DNA from: Cranoglanis bouderius
Lineage: Eukaryota > Chordata > Actinopteri > Siluriformes > Cranoglanididae
DNA: 64,000 nt
NCBI GenBank assembly: GCA_023630585.1
Contig: CM042545.1
Location: 802,415-866,414, forward strand
Reading direction: 5' to 3'
A model generated the notes under the pieces. It searched no databases. It was given only the letters and a program-made list of their open reading frames with translations, and was not told the origin of the DNA. The translations under genes were made by a program, and so were the position numbers. Shown piece by piece: positions 10,441 through 21,649 of the stretch (position 1 is its first letter; each line of letters begins with the position of its first letter).

Positions 10441-11195
10441 ATAGAGCACCACATTGAGACAACCCCAGGGGTGGTGAGGAACGAACACAGCGTTCGTGTG
10501 AACGCAGCCGCCCCTATCAGCTGCCCAAACACAAAAAGATGTTGTCTGGGATGAACTCAAGGCCAAGCTTGAAATGGGGGTAATCAAGGAGTCCCACAGT
10601 GACTGGAGCAGCCCGGTGGTCTTGGTTCCCAAGGCCAGTGGGACGGTCCGGTTTTGTGTGGACTTTATAAAAATTAAAGCGGTGTCTAAATGCATAGCCA
10701 ATGCCTCGCATTGACGAACTGCTCGATCGGTTAGGCACGGCTCGCTTTTATTTGACACTGGATTTGACAAAGGGATATTGGCAGATCCCCTAGACTCCAA
10801 TGTCCCGGGGAAAAAATGCCTTTTCCACCCCATTTGGCTTACACCAATTCGTGACCTTTCCTTTTGGATTGTTCGGGGCCCCCGCGACTATTTAGATGAC
10901 ATTATTATATACAGTAATGACTGGCAGCTGCATGTGCAGCTGAAGAAGAGTGGTCCTGAAGTCGCTGAGGCGAGCAGGACTCACAGCAAACCCAAAGAAG
11001 TGCGTGATTGGATGGGTGGAAGTACGGCATCTGGGCTTCCACTTGGGCCATGCACAGGTGCATCCCCAAATTGATAAGACAGCAGCAATTGCGACCTGCC
11101 CAAGACCCAAGAACCGGGTTCCTGGGGTTGGCTGGCTATTATTTACACGACAAAAACTGTTGAATCAGGCCAAGAAGTTGTGTAAGGTTTAGAAG
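10441..11195 (+). pseudogene. Gypsy reverse transcriptase, downstream of integrase
   Basis: Translated pieces, in order, are KLEMGVIKESHSDWSSPVVL, VPKASGTVRFCVDF, the shifted Tyr/Leu-Asp palm block, and YLDDIIIYSNDW near 10890 (the catalytic box is YLDD). The thumb follows with LKSLRRAGLTANPKKCVIGW, VRHLGFHLGHAQVHPQIDKT and CPRPKN. This is a Ty3/Gypsy-type RT. Frameshifts occur at about 10520, 10690, 10800 and 10950. Sequence corresponding to residues between the fingers and the YLDD box is partly deleted. RNase H and the 3' LTR are missing. RT lies 3' of integrase in the same orientation. Confidence 0.8.
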
Positions 11196-11429
11196 TGTAA
11201 GGTAGCAATTTCTTAGGACAGTAAATGATAGAAGACATTATAAAAAATATAACTTGCTGCACCAAATGTACAGTAGGCTAGCAAAGTTAGCTAATTAAAT
11301 TCAAGTTCATTTTTTGTCGCATATAATCATGCAAGGTACAATCATAAGGGAATGTAAGATTTTCACAAGTGATGTGTTTTCCAGTTACCTATATTACATT
11401 AGCTCACAACAATTAAGCCACTTTAGCCA
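11196..11429. other. Unassigned AT-rich DNA between two retroelements
   Basis: No frame, repeat end or regulatory motif recognised. Confidence 0.4.
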
Positions 11430-13337
11430 ACATTCACTGTCTGCAGAAGACTTTGCCTCCTTCTATGATGAGAAGATTAAGGAAATCTGCAAGACCTTCA
11501 CCTCTACCCAGACTAATTCTCTTCTCACACAGGTCTCTCCTTCTCTGTCACATTTCTCTGTCTCTCCTCCTTCTCTGTCACATTTTTTCTACCCTAGAAA
11601 CACAGGAGATTCAAGAGGTCATCTTGTCCTGCAACCCTACCACCTGCCTACTGGATCCAATTCCCTCTACATTGCTCCAGACCATCCTGCCTGACCTTCT
11701 GCCCTTCATCTCTACAATCATCAACAGTTCCCTGTCATCTGGCCAAGTTCCGGCTTCCTTCAAGAAAGCACGGGTTACTCCCATCCTGAAGAAGCCTACA
11801 CTGGATCCCTCAGACATCAGCAACTACAGACCGGTATCACTTCTCTTTTTCCTTTCTAAAATACTTGAATGCTCCGTATATAATCAACTGTCTCTTTATC
11901 TCTCACAGAACCACTTTCAAGATCCATATCAGTCTGGCTTTAAATCAGCACACTCCACAGAGACTGCCCTCTTGGCCGTCACTGAAAACTTTCATGCTGC
12001 CAGATCAGCCAAACTGTCCTCTGTCCTCATCCTGCTTGAACTGTCTGCTGAATTTGACACAGTCAACCACAAGATTCTCCTGACTAACCTCAAGAGTCTT
12101 GGAATTTGCAGAGCAGCATGGCAATGTTTTGCTTGGAAGGTCGTTCGTATCAGGTATCATGGGGGGGGATCAACATCTGCACCTCGCACACTCTCTACTG
12201 GTGTCCCACAAGGCTCAGTACTTGGTCCTCTTCTCTTTTCCCTCTTTACCCACTCTCTTGGCAAAGTCATCTCCTCACATGGGTTCTCTTACCACTGCTA
12301 TGCTGATGATACTCAACTTACCTTTTCCTTTCCTCCTTCAGACACCACTGCTTCAGCCCGGATCACAGCATGTCTGACGGACATTTCATCGTGGATGGCA
12401 GCTCATCAGCTGAAACTCAACCCCAGCAAAACTGAACTGCTCTTCACCCGAGGAGATTCGTCCCCATCCCAGGATCTCATGATCTCCTTAGACAACTCCA
12501 TGATATCTCCTTCAACTACTGCTCGTAACCTTGGGGTAATCGTGGACAATCAACTGTCCTTTTCATCACATATTACTAATCACGGTCCTGTCGGTTTATC
12601 CTTTACAACATTAGAAGGATTCATCCATTTCTAACAACACAGGCCACTCAGTTGGTTGTGCAGTCTCTTGTCATTTCCAGAATAGACTACTGCGACTTGC
12701 TCCTGGCAGGTCTAACTTTGAGTGCCACCGGCCCTCTACAGATGATCCAGAATCAGCTGCACGACTTGTTTTCAACCTCCCTAAGTTCTCTCACACCACC
12801 CCGTTGCTGCACTCCCTTCACTGGCTTCCAGTAGCTGCACGCATCAGATTCAAAACATTGATGCTTGCCTACAAAGCCAAAAGTGGAACAGCACCCTCTT
12901 ATCTTAGAGCTCTCATCACCCCACGCACAGCACCACGCTCCCTCAGGACAACAAGCACTGCTCGACTGGTCCCACCCTCTCTTGGGATACAAGGTAGATC
13001 TGTCTCACGACTTTTCTCTGTTCTGGCACCAAGGTGGTGGAATCAATCCATCAATGTCAGAACAGCTGAGTCGCTGGCTATCTTCAAGAAACACCTAAAG
13101 ACATAACTCTTTCTTAAATACTTACCCCTTGATAGTTAGTGTTTTCTTCTTCTTAAAAAAAACAAACAAACAAAAAACAAAACAAAAAAAAACTCCTAAC
13201 AGTTGCTCTCTTTTCAACAGGTTTGTGTTCAGTGCACTTCGTTGAACCAGAAATGAAATATTCATTGATGGAGAATTTTGTACGTCGCTCTGGATAAGGG
13301 GCATCTGCTAAATGCTATAAATGTAATGTAATGTAAT
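11430..13337 (+). mobile_element. L2-like LINE, 5'-truncated, with (TGTAA)n tail
   Basis: A 5'-truncated non-LTR retrotransposon. It starts within the region upstream of the RT and runs to a tail with the conserved CGCTCTGGATAAGG box and three TGTAA units at 13318-13337. The last coding block ends at 13106 (KKHLKT then stop). The same tail box occurs in the small insertion at 26663-26774, so this family or its relatives mobilised short copies here. Confidence 0.85.
11453..13106 (+). pseudogene. LINE reverse transcriptase (one long open block, then frameshifts)
   Basis: The first 393-codon frame covers fingers and palm: ARVTPILKKPTLDPSDISNY, YQSGFKSAHSTETALLAV, ELSAEFDTVNHKILL (A-motif, with first Asp), TGVPQGSVLGPLLFSLF and CYADDTQLTF (intact YADD at 12299-12310). 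It continues to NPSKTELLF and ARNLGVIVDNQLSF. The frame then shifts at about 12590. The C-terminal block (VVQSLVISRIDYC; LHSLHWLPVAARIRFKTLML; WWNQSINVRTAES) is in other frames. Its catalytic Asp pair survives, unlike the LINE at 5916-8790. Clade CR1/L2-like. Confidence 0.8.
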
Positions 13338-13832
13338 TATAAATGTTCAGATGAAGAACAGTGTTGCCCCATTGGTTTGTTTTCCAGCCCAGTAATTGTT
13401 CAAAATCCACACAAAATGATATAATAAACACCCAAATATTATCTAAAATAAACAATACAAATTAATTCATAACAATAATATTGTGGCTCATCACAATTTT
13501 TCAATATGACAAACAATTCAAGTGTTCCTTTAGAGACTATATAGAGGACTATGTTCTACAGTGCAACTGTAAAGTTATTTTCCATTTCTGCCCAGCCCAT
13601 TTCATCAATTCCATTTCACAAAGTTCAACCCAAAACAATCAAATGGGTGGAAAACTGCCCAATCTGGCAACAGTGATGAACAGTTACTGGTGTAAAATGT
13701 AAGGTGTTCAATTCTGATTTTTTTTTTCTCTCATCAGGTCCTTCAAATTTATTTTAACCCCACCACACACACAAACAAAGGGACTTTTAAGAGCCACATC
13801 CGTCTTGTTAACCTATCTGTACTGCAGTGTAC

Positions 13833-13892
<60 letters not shown>

Positions 13893-14619
13893 ACATCTGT
13901 ATTTGTTTTATCTGTCCATCTCTCCATTTCTCTCAATAGGTCTTACAAAACCGTCTTTATTTTAATGCATTTTCTGTCTGTTGTTTGTTTTTGTGTATAT
14001 TTCTTGTCTAGTCATGACAAGGCCCAAATTCAGTCCCTGCCCTTCTTGCCAGACTCCTAGTCAGGCAAGCATGATGCATGAGGAAGATCAGAGAAAGAGA
14101 TGATCAGTAATAAATATGAGGAACTGGAGAACAATGATGAATGGCAGTGGGAGCAAGATGCAGTCACTATCCTTAGGAACCCCAGGAACCATCTCACCTC
14201 CTTTTTGGTCTTGGGTTTATTTTCTGAAAGTTGTCTTTTTTAAAAACCTTTTGCATTTGTCATGAACTGCATAACAACCAGGAAGTACACCATGGAGATA
14301 TCATAAGGAAGAGAGTTAGTTAGGCATTCCCAAAGGCATTATTTTTTAACGATTTTTGCAGTGCAGTTTTAGTATAGATTAACTTACCTCTGTTAAAAAA
14401 AATACTGCATGCTAGAATAACTATCAGTGTAATTTTCTTTTTGTAAGCAAAAATGAAACATTTTGAAATCTTTTATTATTTATTTCACATACAGTATACA
14501 GCTGCAACAATTATTTAATATTAGTTACCCTCTGGTTTATACCATGGAAACCAATTTTTAAAAAAAAAGTTGCTTGGAAAATGTTTTTCACTGTAATCTG
14601 TTTCTACATCAGGAATATA
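13338..14619. other. Intergenic; no gene seen
   Basis: AT-rich DNA with one long CT microsatellite. The frames present are short and unremarkable. Confidence 0.5.
13838..13888. repeat. (CT)n microsatellite
   Basis: About 25 uninterrupted CT units; the chance frame through it reads as Ser-Leu repeats. Confidence 0.95.
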
Positions 14620-16118
14620 CAGGTGCATCTCAATAAATTAGAATGTCGTGGAAAAGTTCATTTATTTCAGTAATTCAACTCAAATTGTGAAACTCGTGTA
14701 TTAAATAAATTCAGTGCACACAGACTGAAGTAGTTTAAGTCTTTGGTACTTTTAATTGTGATTATTTTGGCTCACGTTTAACAAAAACCCACCAATTCAC
14801 TATCTCAACAAATTAGAATATTTCATAAGACCAATTAAAAAAACATTGTTAGTGAATTGTTGGCCTTCTGGAAAGTATGTTCATTTACTGTGCATGTACT
14901 CAATACTTGGTAGGGGCTCCTTTTGCTTTAATTGCTGCCTCAATTCGGCGTGGCATGGAGGTGATCAGTTTGTGGCACTGCTGAGGTGGTATGGAAGCCC
15001 AGGTTTCTTTGACAGTGGCCTTCAGCTCATCTGCATTTTTTGGTCCATTGTTTCTCATTTTCCTCTTGACATAGATTCTCTATGGGGTTCAGGTCTGTTG
15101 AGTTTGCTGGACAGTCAAGCACACCAACACCATGTTCATTTAACCAACTTTTGGTGCTTTTGGCAGTGTGGGCAGATGCCAAATCCTGCTGGAAAATGAA
15201 ATCAGCATCTTCAAAATGCTGGTCAGCTGAAGGAAGCATGAAGTGCTCCAAAATTTCTTGGTAAACGGGTGCAGTGACTTTGGTTTTCAAAAAACACAAT
15301 GGACCAACACCAGCAGATGACATTGCACCCCAAATCATCACAGACTGTGGAAACTGAACACTGGACTTCAAGCAACTTGGGCTATGAGCTTCTTCACCCT
15401 TCCTCCAGACTCTAGGACCTTGGTTTCCAAATGAAATACAAAACTTGCTCCCATCTGAAAAGAGGATATTGGACCACTGGTCAACAGTCCAGTTCTTCTT
15501 CTCCTTAGCCCAGGTAAGACGCCTCTGATGTTGTCTGTGGTTCAGGAGTGGCTTAACAAGAGGAATACAACAACTGTAGCCAAATTCCTTGACACGTCTG
15601 TGTGTGGTGGCTCTTGATGCCTTGACCCCAGCCTCAGTCCATTCCTTGTGAAGTTCACTCAAATTGTTGAATCGATTTTGCTTGACAATCCTCATAAGGC
15701 TGCGGTTCTCTCGGTTGGTTGTGCATCTTTTTCTTCCACAATTTTTCCTTCCACTCAACTTTCTGTTAACATGCTTGGATACAGCACTCTGTGAACAGCC
15801 AGCTTCTTTGGCAATGAATGTTTGTGGCTTACCTAGTGAACCAAACTGAGAGACCATTTTGAAGGCTCAGGAAACCTTTGCATTGTGTTTTGAGTTGATT
15901 AGCTGATTGGCATGTCACCATATTCTAATTTGTTGAGATAGTGAATTGGTGGGTTTTTGTTAAATGTGAGCCAAAATCATCACAGTGAAAAGAACCAAAG
16001 ACTTAAACTACTTCAGTCTGTGTGCATTGAATTTATTTAATACACGAGTTTCACAATTTGAGTTGAATTACTGAAATAAATGAACTTTTCCACGACATTC
16101 TAATTTATTGAGATGCAC

Positions 16119-16121
<3 letters not shown>
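14620..16121 (-). mobile_element. Tc1-like transposon, family B copy 1 (1502 bp)
   Basis: Both ends carry CAGGTGCATCTCAATAAATT, with inverted repeats extending more than 200 bp inward (including TAGAATGTCGTGGAAAAGTT). The left end abuts a TA dinucleotide (14618-14619). The right end runs into a TA-rich microsatellite, which obscures its TA. The transposase lies on the minus strand. It is full length and only moderately diverged from copies 2 and 3. Confidence 0.92.
14900..15857 (-). pseudogene. Tc1-like transposase, family B (276 codons open, C-terminus shifted)
   Basis: From ATG 15855-15857 the frame is open for 276 codons. It has an N-terminal HTH domain (VSQFGSLGKPQTFIAKEAGC, SQSAVSKHV), a basic GRKNCGRKRC hook and a second HTH. 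The catalytic core has LFSDGSKFCISFG, where the DES of other copies reads DGS, FIFQQDLASAHTAKS (second Asp) and STDLNPIENL (Glu). A single frameshift just after NPIENL scrambles the last ~50 residues, which remain recognisable down to 14900. The changed residue beside the first catalytic Asp, plus the shift, make activity unlikely. This is among the longest transposase frames in the window. Confidence 0.85.

Positions 16122-16159
<38 letters not shown>
16122..16159. repeat. (TA)n microsatellite abutting Tc1 B copy 1
   Basis: About 18 TA units after a short GTGTATA lead-in. Begins at the transposon's right end. Confidence 0.92.
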
Positions 16160-16161
<2 letters not shown>

Positions 16162-17099
16162 GTTGGGAAATAATGATTCCTGCTAATCATAATGGTTTTC
16201 TTACTCATAATCTGCTTCTTTCATGTCTCTAAACAGGTTTCAATTGTTATACAGCACCCAACTAAGGAACAGAAGATATGTGGCCACTGTACTTTTTACT
16301 CAGCCACCGGCTGAAGTCCTAACATTCCATTTTCCTCTGTGAATCATATATCCTTAGATTATTATTACTCATGCAACTCAAGATTATTTGTTGTTGTAGT
16401 TGGTACATGCAGCTAATTAATTTCATTTGGATTAATCGCTAATTATTTTCTCCATTAATCAAGTGATTGTTTGGTGTGTAAGAATTATGAAAATTGTGAG
16501 AAATGCAGTCACATTTACACACTACCCAAAAAGATACCTTTATAAAAGCTATGAACTTTTCAAACCTCAAAATGATTTGAGGCTCCTACATGCTGGAACT
16601 ATGAAATGCTTTTGCATGAAAATGACTTAAATGATCAGCAAATGAGTTGACAATTAATTTTCTGCCAAACAACTAATTATTTTGGCTGTACTTAGTGTTG
16701 GGTCTAAGTCCCCCTTTGTTGAGTTCAAGTTGAGATCAAGTCCTTAACTAATGGAGTCCAAGTCCAAAAGGGGCTGAAATTGCAATTATAAACTCAACAC
16801 TGAGCTGTTAAATTAATATTTTAACCTTCACAAACCAATGGCAACATTGTGTAAATGTAACAGAAAAAATACCAGTATTACATCTTGCCATTGCCATTTA
16901 ATATTTTTATTTCATGTTATCAGCACCTCAACTAGTTTCCTATCAAAAAATGGTTTCAATGAAAAAAAGGGATAGAAGTATATGTAGAACTTTTATTATA
17001 TTACAAGTGTATGAAAATACAAATTAACCTGTTTTGATATTGTATCACACTACATTGTGTCCTCCAGTTGAAGTTGACATTTCAATGATTTGATGCCTC
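16160..17099. other. Intergenic; no gene seen
   Basis: AT-rich, no frame above about 60 codons, no recognised element end. Confidence 0.5.
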
Positions 17100-17312
17100 T
17101 CCCCCACAGTTTTATAGTTACACAACTGCTATTTGACCATGTAGTATTAGCACATTTATAGAAGGGATTTATTTATTTATAATCACATCTGGTGTCGCCC
17201 AGATGAGGATGGGTTCCCTTCCTCATATCGTCTCAGGGAGTGTTTCCTTGCCACTGTTGCCTCTGCCTTGCTCATTGGGGATAAATTCGTACATTTAAAA
17301 TCTATATCTATA
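17100..17312 (+). repeat. 3'-UTR fragment of an L2-like LINE
   Basis: Matches, with changes, the segment at about 57890-58150 in the LINE nested at 56071-58235. Shared blocks include ACACAACTGCTATTTGACCA, TAGAAGGGATTTATTTATTT, CAGATGAGGATGGGTTCCC and TTGCTCATTGGGGATA. It is a short, both-ends-truncated copy. Confidence 0.75.
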
Positions 17313-17854
17313 GGGGCTGGCGATATGACTACAATCTTATTTCACAATAACGATACGTTTTCTCAGGTGGGTCTATCAGTAGTATTCAAGTAAGAAATAC
17401 TATGGAAATTGAATAAAGCAATTAAATGCCAAATTAAATAGATTTCACTATGACATATACATATATTCTTATTACATTTATTGAAGTTATTCAGTCACGA
17501 GTGAGTGATTTTCTCTGTCTTTTGTTGTTTGATTAACATTAATGACACAGACAACAGCAGGTTTATTAGACTGCTGTCACTTTAAGACCTAATGCACAGA
17601 TCCATTAGGTCTCTTATATACACCTCTGATTTTTTCCCAACTGTTTACATTCACTTAAAATACAACCGACTGTGTTTACATGAATACTCCAGACCTGCAT
17701 TTTGACACGATGTGTGTATTTATCACAAACACTTCAGACCTTGTTATTAATGCTTAAAAAGGAAATGTGTTGATGTATTTTTAAAAATGTCATGTTTTAA
17801 ATCTTTGAAACCAAGATTTTGTGAGAATCACCAAACAATATTCATTTTTTCACA
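17313..17854. other. Intergenic; no gene seen
   Basis: No recognisable coding or repeat feature. Confidence 0.45.
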
Positions 17855-18900
17855 TTAGTCATGTGAAAAACTAAGTACACCCCATGGAAATTACTGGCTT
17901 TTTTGACACATTTGGACAAGCAAGCATTTGATCATCCTTGAAACAGTGCCTATTAATGAAGGTAATATACTTGAACAAAACCACAAGGAAAATTAGCTTT
18001 TCCAGTCATTTATTCAACAGAACTATTAATAGATGTGATATTCTTCTGTGGAAAAAGTAAGTATACCCTTGGCCTCAGAAGCTAGAAATTGGCCCCCCTT
18101 CAGCAGAAATAACTTCTTGTTGGTGTTTTGCATAGTTGTCCACTGTCTAGAGCACATTATTCCAAAAAGCCTGGTCTTTGCACGTTTGCCAGTAAGCATA
18201 TAGGCAAAGACTTTTTCCTGGCACGCCTGTGCAATCTCTTTCTGATTGTAGACGCATGCACTTTGACACCAACAGTTGCAAGACTTACTAGCAGATCTTG
18301 TGATGTAATTTTGGGGTTCTTGGAGACTTCTTTTTGCATCAGACAGCCTGCTCTTGTGCTGAATTTGCTGGGATGACCAGTCCTGGACAAATTGGCAGTC
18401 ATTTGAAATCTGCACCATTTGTAGATATTTTCCTTACAGTGGAATGATATAGTTCAAATAATTTGGAGATCTTTTTAAATCCATTTCCAGACTCAGACAT
18501 CCACAACCTTTTTTTTTTTACTAAAGGACTCTTTAGATCTTGGCATGATGACACCACTCAAGAACAAAGGGCACACCAGACACTAGATATGAGAGGGGTA
18601 TAAATAAGACAGATTCCACCTGCACCCCCTAAGCAGGTTCTATTCACTGATTCTAATTTTATGGATTGGAAGGTGTGATAAATGTAGGGTTGTACTTACT
18701 TTTTCCATGTGACTGATCTGTTTTTTTTTTGTTTTTTGTTTTTTTGTTAATTTAAAATATGAAAATTACTACAAAATGTAAATTTTATGTCATTTGATAG
18801 TGTATCATATGTCATTTGACATTTTTTATAGGCACTGCCTAAAAGAGAATCAAATGTTTGCTTGTCCAAATATGTCAAAAAAAAGCAAAAAAAAATGCAT
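17855..18900 (-). mobile_element. Tc1-like transposon, family I, decayed
   Basis: Left end has a GTCATGTGAAAAACTAAGTA box. An inverted counterpart (GTACTTACTTTTTCCATGTG) lies at about 18690-18712. A second pair, the GCTTGTCCAAAT-type block near 18855 and its complement near 17915, shows the arms are long and rearranged. Between them a minus-strand transposase is readable. The right terminus seems lost where Tc1 B copy 2 begins at 18916. Confidence 0.65.
18026..18550 (-). pseudogene. Tc1-like transposase N-terminal half, family I
   Basis: The minus strand reads TANLSRTGHPSKFSTRAG, then KEVSKNPKITSQDLLVSLA and GVKVHASTIRKRLHRRARK. This is the second helix-turn-helix and linker of a Tc1 transposase. 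The N-terminus lies near 18545 (ATG GCA-type context, reading towards 18420) in another frame. The catalytic DDE region is absent, so this is an internally deleted, non-autonomous copy. Confidence 0.6.
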
Positions 18901-18915
18901 ATATGCATATATATA

Positions 18916-20427
18916 CAGGTGCATCTCAATAAATTAGAATGTCGTGGAAAAGTTCATTTATTTCAGTAATTCAACTCAAATTGTGAAACTCGTGTATTAA
19001 ATAAATTCAATGCCACAGACTGAAGTAGTTTAAGTCTTTGGTTCTTTTAATTGTGATGATTTTGGCTCACATTTAACAAAAACCCACCAATTCACTATCT
19101 CAACAAATTAGAATATGGTGACATGCCAATCAGCTAATCAACTCAAAACACCTGCAAAGGTTTCCTGAGCCTTCAAAATGGTCTCTCAGTTTGGTTCACT
19201 AGGTAAGCCACAAACATTCATTGCCAAAGAAGCTGGTTGTTCACAGAGTGCTGTATCCAAGCATGTTAACAGAAAGTTGAGTGGAAGGAAAAAGTGTGGA
19301 AGAAAAAGATGCACAACCAACCGAGAGTACCACAGCCTTATGAGGATTGTCAAGCAATATTGATTCAAGAACTTGAGTGAACTTCACAAGGAATGGACTG
19401 AGGCTGGGGTCAAGGCAAGGCATCAAGAGCCTCCACACACAGACGTGTCAAGGAATTTGGCTACAGTTGTTGTATTCCTCTTGTTAAGCCACTCCTGAAC
19501 CACAGACAACGTCAGAGGCGTCTTACCTGGGCTAAGGAGAAGAAGAACTGGACTGTTGCCCAGTGGTCCAAAGTCCTCTTTTCAGATGAGAGCAAGTTTT
19601 GTATTTCATTTGGAAACCAAGGTCCTAGAGTCTGGAGGAAGGGTGGAGAAGCTCATAGCCCAAGTTGCTTGAAGTCCAGTGTTAAGTGTCCACAGTCTGT
19701 GATGATTTGGGGTGCAATGTCATCTGCTGGTGTTGGTCTATTGTGTTTTTTGAAAACCAAAGTCACTGCACCCGTTTACCAAGAAATTTTGGAGCACTTC
19801 ATGCTTCCTTCTGCTGACCAGCTTTTTGAAGATGCTGATTTCATTTTCCAGCAGGATTTGGCACCTGCCCACACTGCCAAAAGCACCAAAAGTTGGTTAA
19901 ATGAACATGGTGTTGGTGTGCTTGACTGGCCAGCAAACTCACCAGACCTGAACCCCATAGAGAATCTATGGGGTATTGTCAAGAGGAAAATGAGAAACAA
20001 GAGACCAAAAAATGCAGATGAGCTGAAGGCCACTGTCAAAGAAACCTGGGCTTCCATACCACCTCAGCAGTGCCACAAACTGATCACCTCCATGCCACGC
20101 CTAATTGAGGCAGTAATTAAAGCAAAAGGAGCCCCTACCAAGTATTGAGTACATGTACAGTAAATGAACATACTTTCCAGAAGGCCAACAATTCACTAAA
20201 AATGTTTTTTTATTGGTCTTATGAAGTATTCTAATTTGTTGAGATAGTGAATTGGTGGGTTTTTGTTAAATGTGAGCCAAAATCATCACAATTAAAAGAA
20301 CCAAAGACTTAAACTACTTCAGTCTGTGTGCATTGAATTTATTTAATACACAAGTTTCACAATTTGAGTTGAATTACTGAAATAAATGAACTTTTCCACG
20401 ACATTCTAATTTATTGAGATGCACCTG
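18916..20427 (+). mobile_element. Tc1-like transposon, family B copy 2 (1512 bp)
   Basis: Complete element: CAGGTGCATCTCAATAAATT at the left and its reverse complement ending at 20427. Left flank is TA inside a TATA-rich run; right flank is a GT/TA microsatellite. Transposase is on the plus strand. Inverted repeats are about 200 bp long. Confidence 0.93.
19178..20148 (+). pseudogene. Tc1-like transposase, family B copy 2
   Basis: Starts at ATG 19178. The paired-like HTH domain is intact (VSQFGSLGKPQTFIAKEAGC, KHVNRKLSGRKKCGRKRC). A TGA at about 19361 ends the first frame, and an extra AGGCA-like insertion near 19415 shifts the next part. The catalytic domain is then open from 19669 to the true stop at 20146-20148: GVGLLCFLKTKV, FIFQQDLAPAHTAKS, PDLNPIENLWGIVKRKM, and C-terminus KAKGAPTKY. 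The first catalytic Asp (LFSDESKFC) is present at about 19580. Two lesions separate this copy from an open frame. Expected full length is about 322 residues. Confidence 0.85.
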
Positions 20428-20459
20428 TGTGTGTGTGTATATATATATACACACATACA

Positions 20460-20551
20460 TACAAGCAAGCATCTTTAGTACTTAGTAGAGCACCGTTTTG
20501 ATGTTATGACCTGCTGCAAACGAGATGCATAGCCAGACACCAGCTTCCATG
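20460..20551 (-). mobile_element. Tc1-like fragment, family F (3' end of transposase gene)
   Basis: The minus strand encodes LVSGYASRLQQVITSK, the C-terminus of the family F transposase, preceded by the GCAAGCATCTTTAGTACTTA block seen in the other F copies. Both sides are truncated. The right side joins a family G fragment at about 20552. Confidence 0.8.
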
Positions 20552-20990
20552 GAGCAATGGAAGAATGTGGCCTGGTTTGATGAATCACGTTTTCTTTTAC
20601 ATCAAGTAGATGACTGAGTGCATGTGCGTTGCTTACCTGGGGAAGAGATGGCACCAGGATGCACAATGGGAAGAAGGCAAGCCGGCAGAGGCAGTGTGAT
20701 GTTCTACTGGGAAGCCTTGGGTTCTGGTATTCATTCCAGAGCTGTTACTTTGACACGTACGACCTACCTAAACAGTGTGTATGGTATTCCCAAATGGTAG
20801 TGGCCTCTTTTAGTACAATAATGCGCTCTGCCACACTGCAAAAACTGTTCAGGAATGGTTTGAGAAACAGGACAAAGAGTTTATGGTGTTGACATGGCCT
20901 CCACGGGTCAGAGCTGTTTTGATGGCACAAGGGGAACCTACACAATATTAGGCAGATGGTTTTAATGTTATGGCTGATATATATAAAAAT
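20552..20990 (+). mobile_element. Tc1-like fragment, family G
   Basis: Plus-strand transposase core in three frames: WKNVAWFDESRFLLHQVDD (first catalytic Asp), PGEEMAPGCTMGRRQAG, and, downstream, TLTRTTYLN. It ends in a terminal repeat reading GTTTTAATGTTATGGCTGAT. The right terminus was CGGTGTA-like but is replaced by TATATA. The 5' half is missing. The D-D-E region is degraded. Confidence 0.75.
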
Positions 20991-21649
20991 TCCATAAGAC
21001 GGAATAAGAGTACTTCTTAGCACCTTCAGTGCGTGCAATGAATATGCTCAATTTCTGGTCTGAACCCACAGAGTTAAGTGATTGATTAAATTTATCGATA
21101 GTAAACAAAGTCTATGACCTGGGGACTTTGAAGTGTCATTTTAAACCTGAATTGAAGCTCCAAAATCAGCTAAAATACCCAAATATCACAGGCTGTTTCT
21201 TGGACACTGTACTGCTGGTGTTATTTGAAACCTACTAAAAATCTCTTTTTTACATGTTATAATAAGCTGCATGTTGGTCGTTGAGATCCAGAGCTATCAG
21301 CCACTTCACAAGTGCAGATGATTCCTTTTTTGGTAAAGGTTCTTCCCGAAAGAACGCGATCATGTGACCAGTGCGCTCTTCTTGTACCACAGTGTGGCAG
21401 TTAATTTGCATATGGAACTCTCAGCAGCACTATGAAAGCATAATCCTATAGCAGTGAGCATAATCTTAGAATCCTAGCAAATAATCTCAAGACTTAGATT
21501 ATAATAGAGCTTTAATTAGTGTGTAAAACACAAAAACATGTTAAAATCATGCACAGAATCTGTAGTACATAAGAACACCACTTACCCATGTAAAGAGGTA
21601 AAATTGAAGCGAAGAATAACAGTTTAATATGAGAACCAAAGAGAAACGC
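20991..21649. other. Intergenic; no gene seen
   Basis: No frame or repeat end recognised. Confidence 0.45.

Larger units (their letters stand above)
5376..11195 (+). mobile_element. Ty3/Gypsy retrotransposon remnant with copia-like PR-INT-RT order
   Basis: Combines the protease/integrase start (5376-5915), the rest of integrase (9278-10440) and RT (10441-11195), all on the plus strand, interrupted by a minus-strand LINE. The RT and integrase sequences are Gypsy-like, but integrase precedes RT. That order is known for the Gmr1 group of deuterostome Gypsy elements, first noted in cod. LTRs, gag and RNase H were not found. Confidence 0.72.

Noticed and set aside
10387..10833. 148-codon minus-strand frame
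   Set aside because: Antisense shadow of the Gypsy RT region on the plus strand.
13827..14060. 77-codon frame with a Ser-Leu repeat
   Set aside because: Produced by the (CT)n microsatellite; no other coding evidence.
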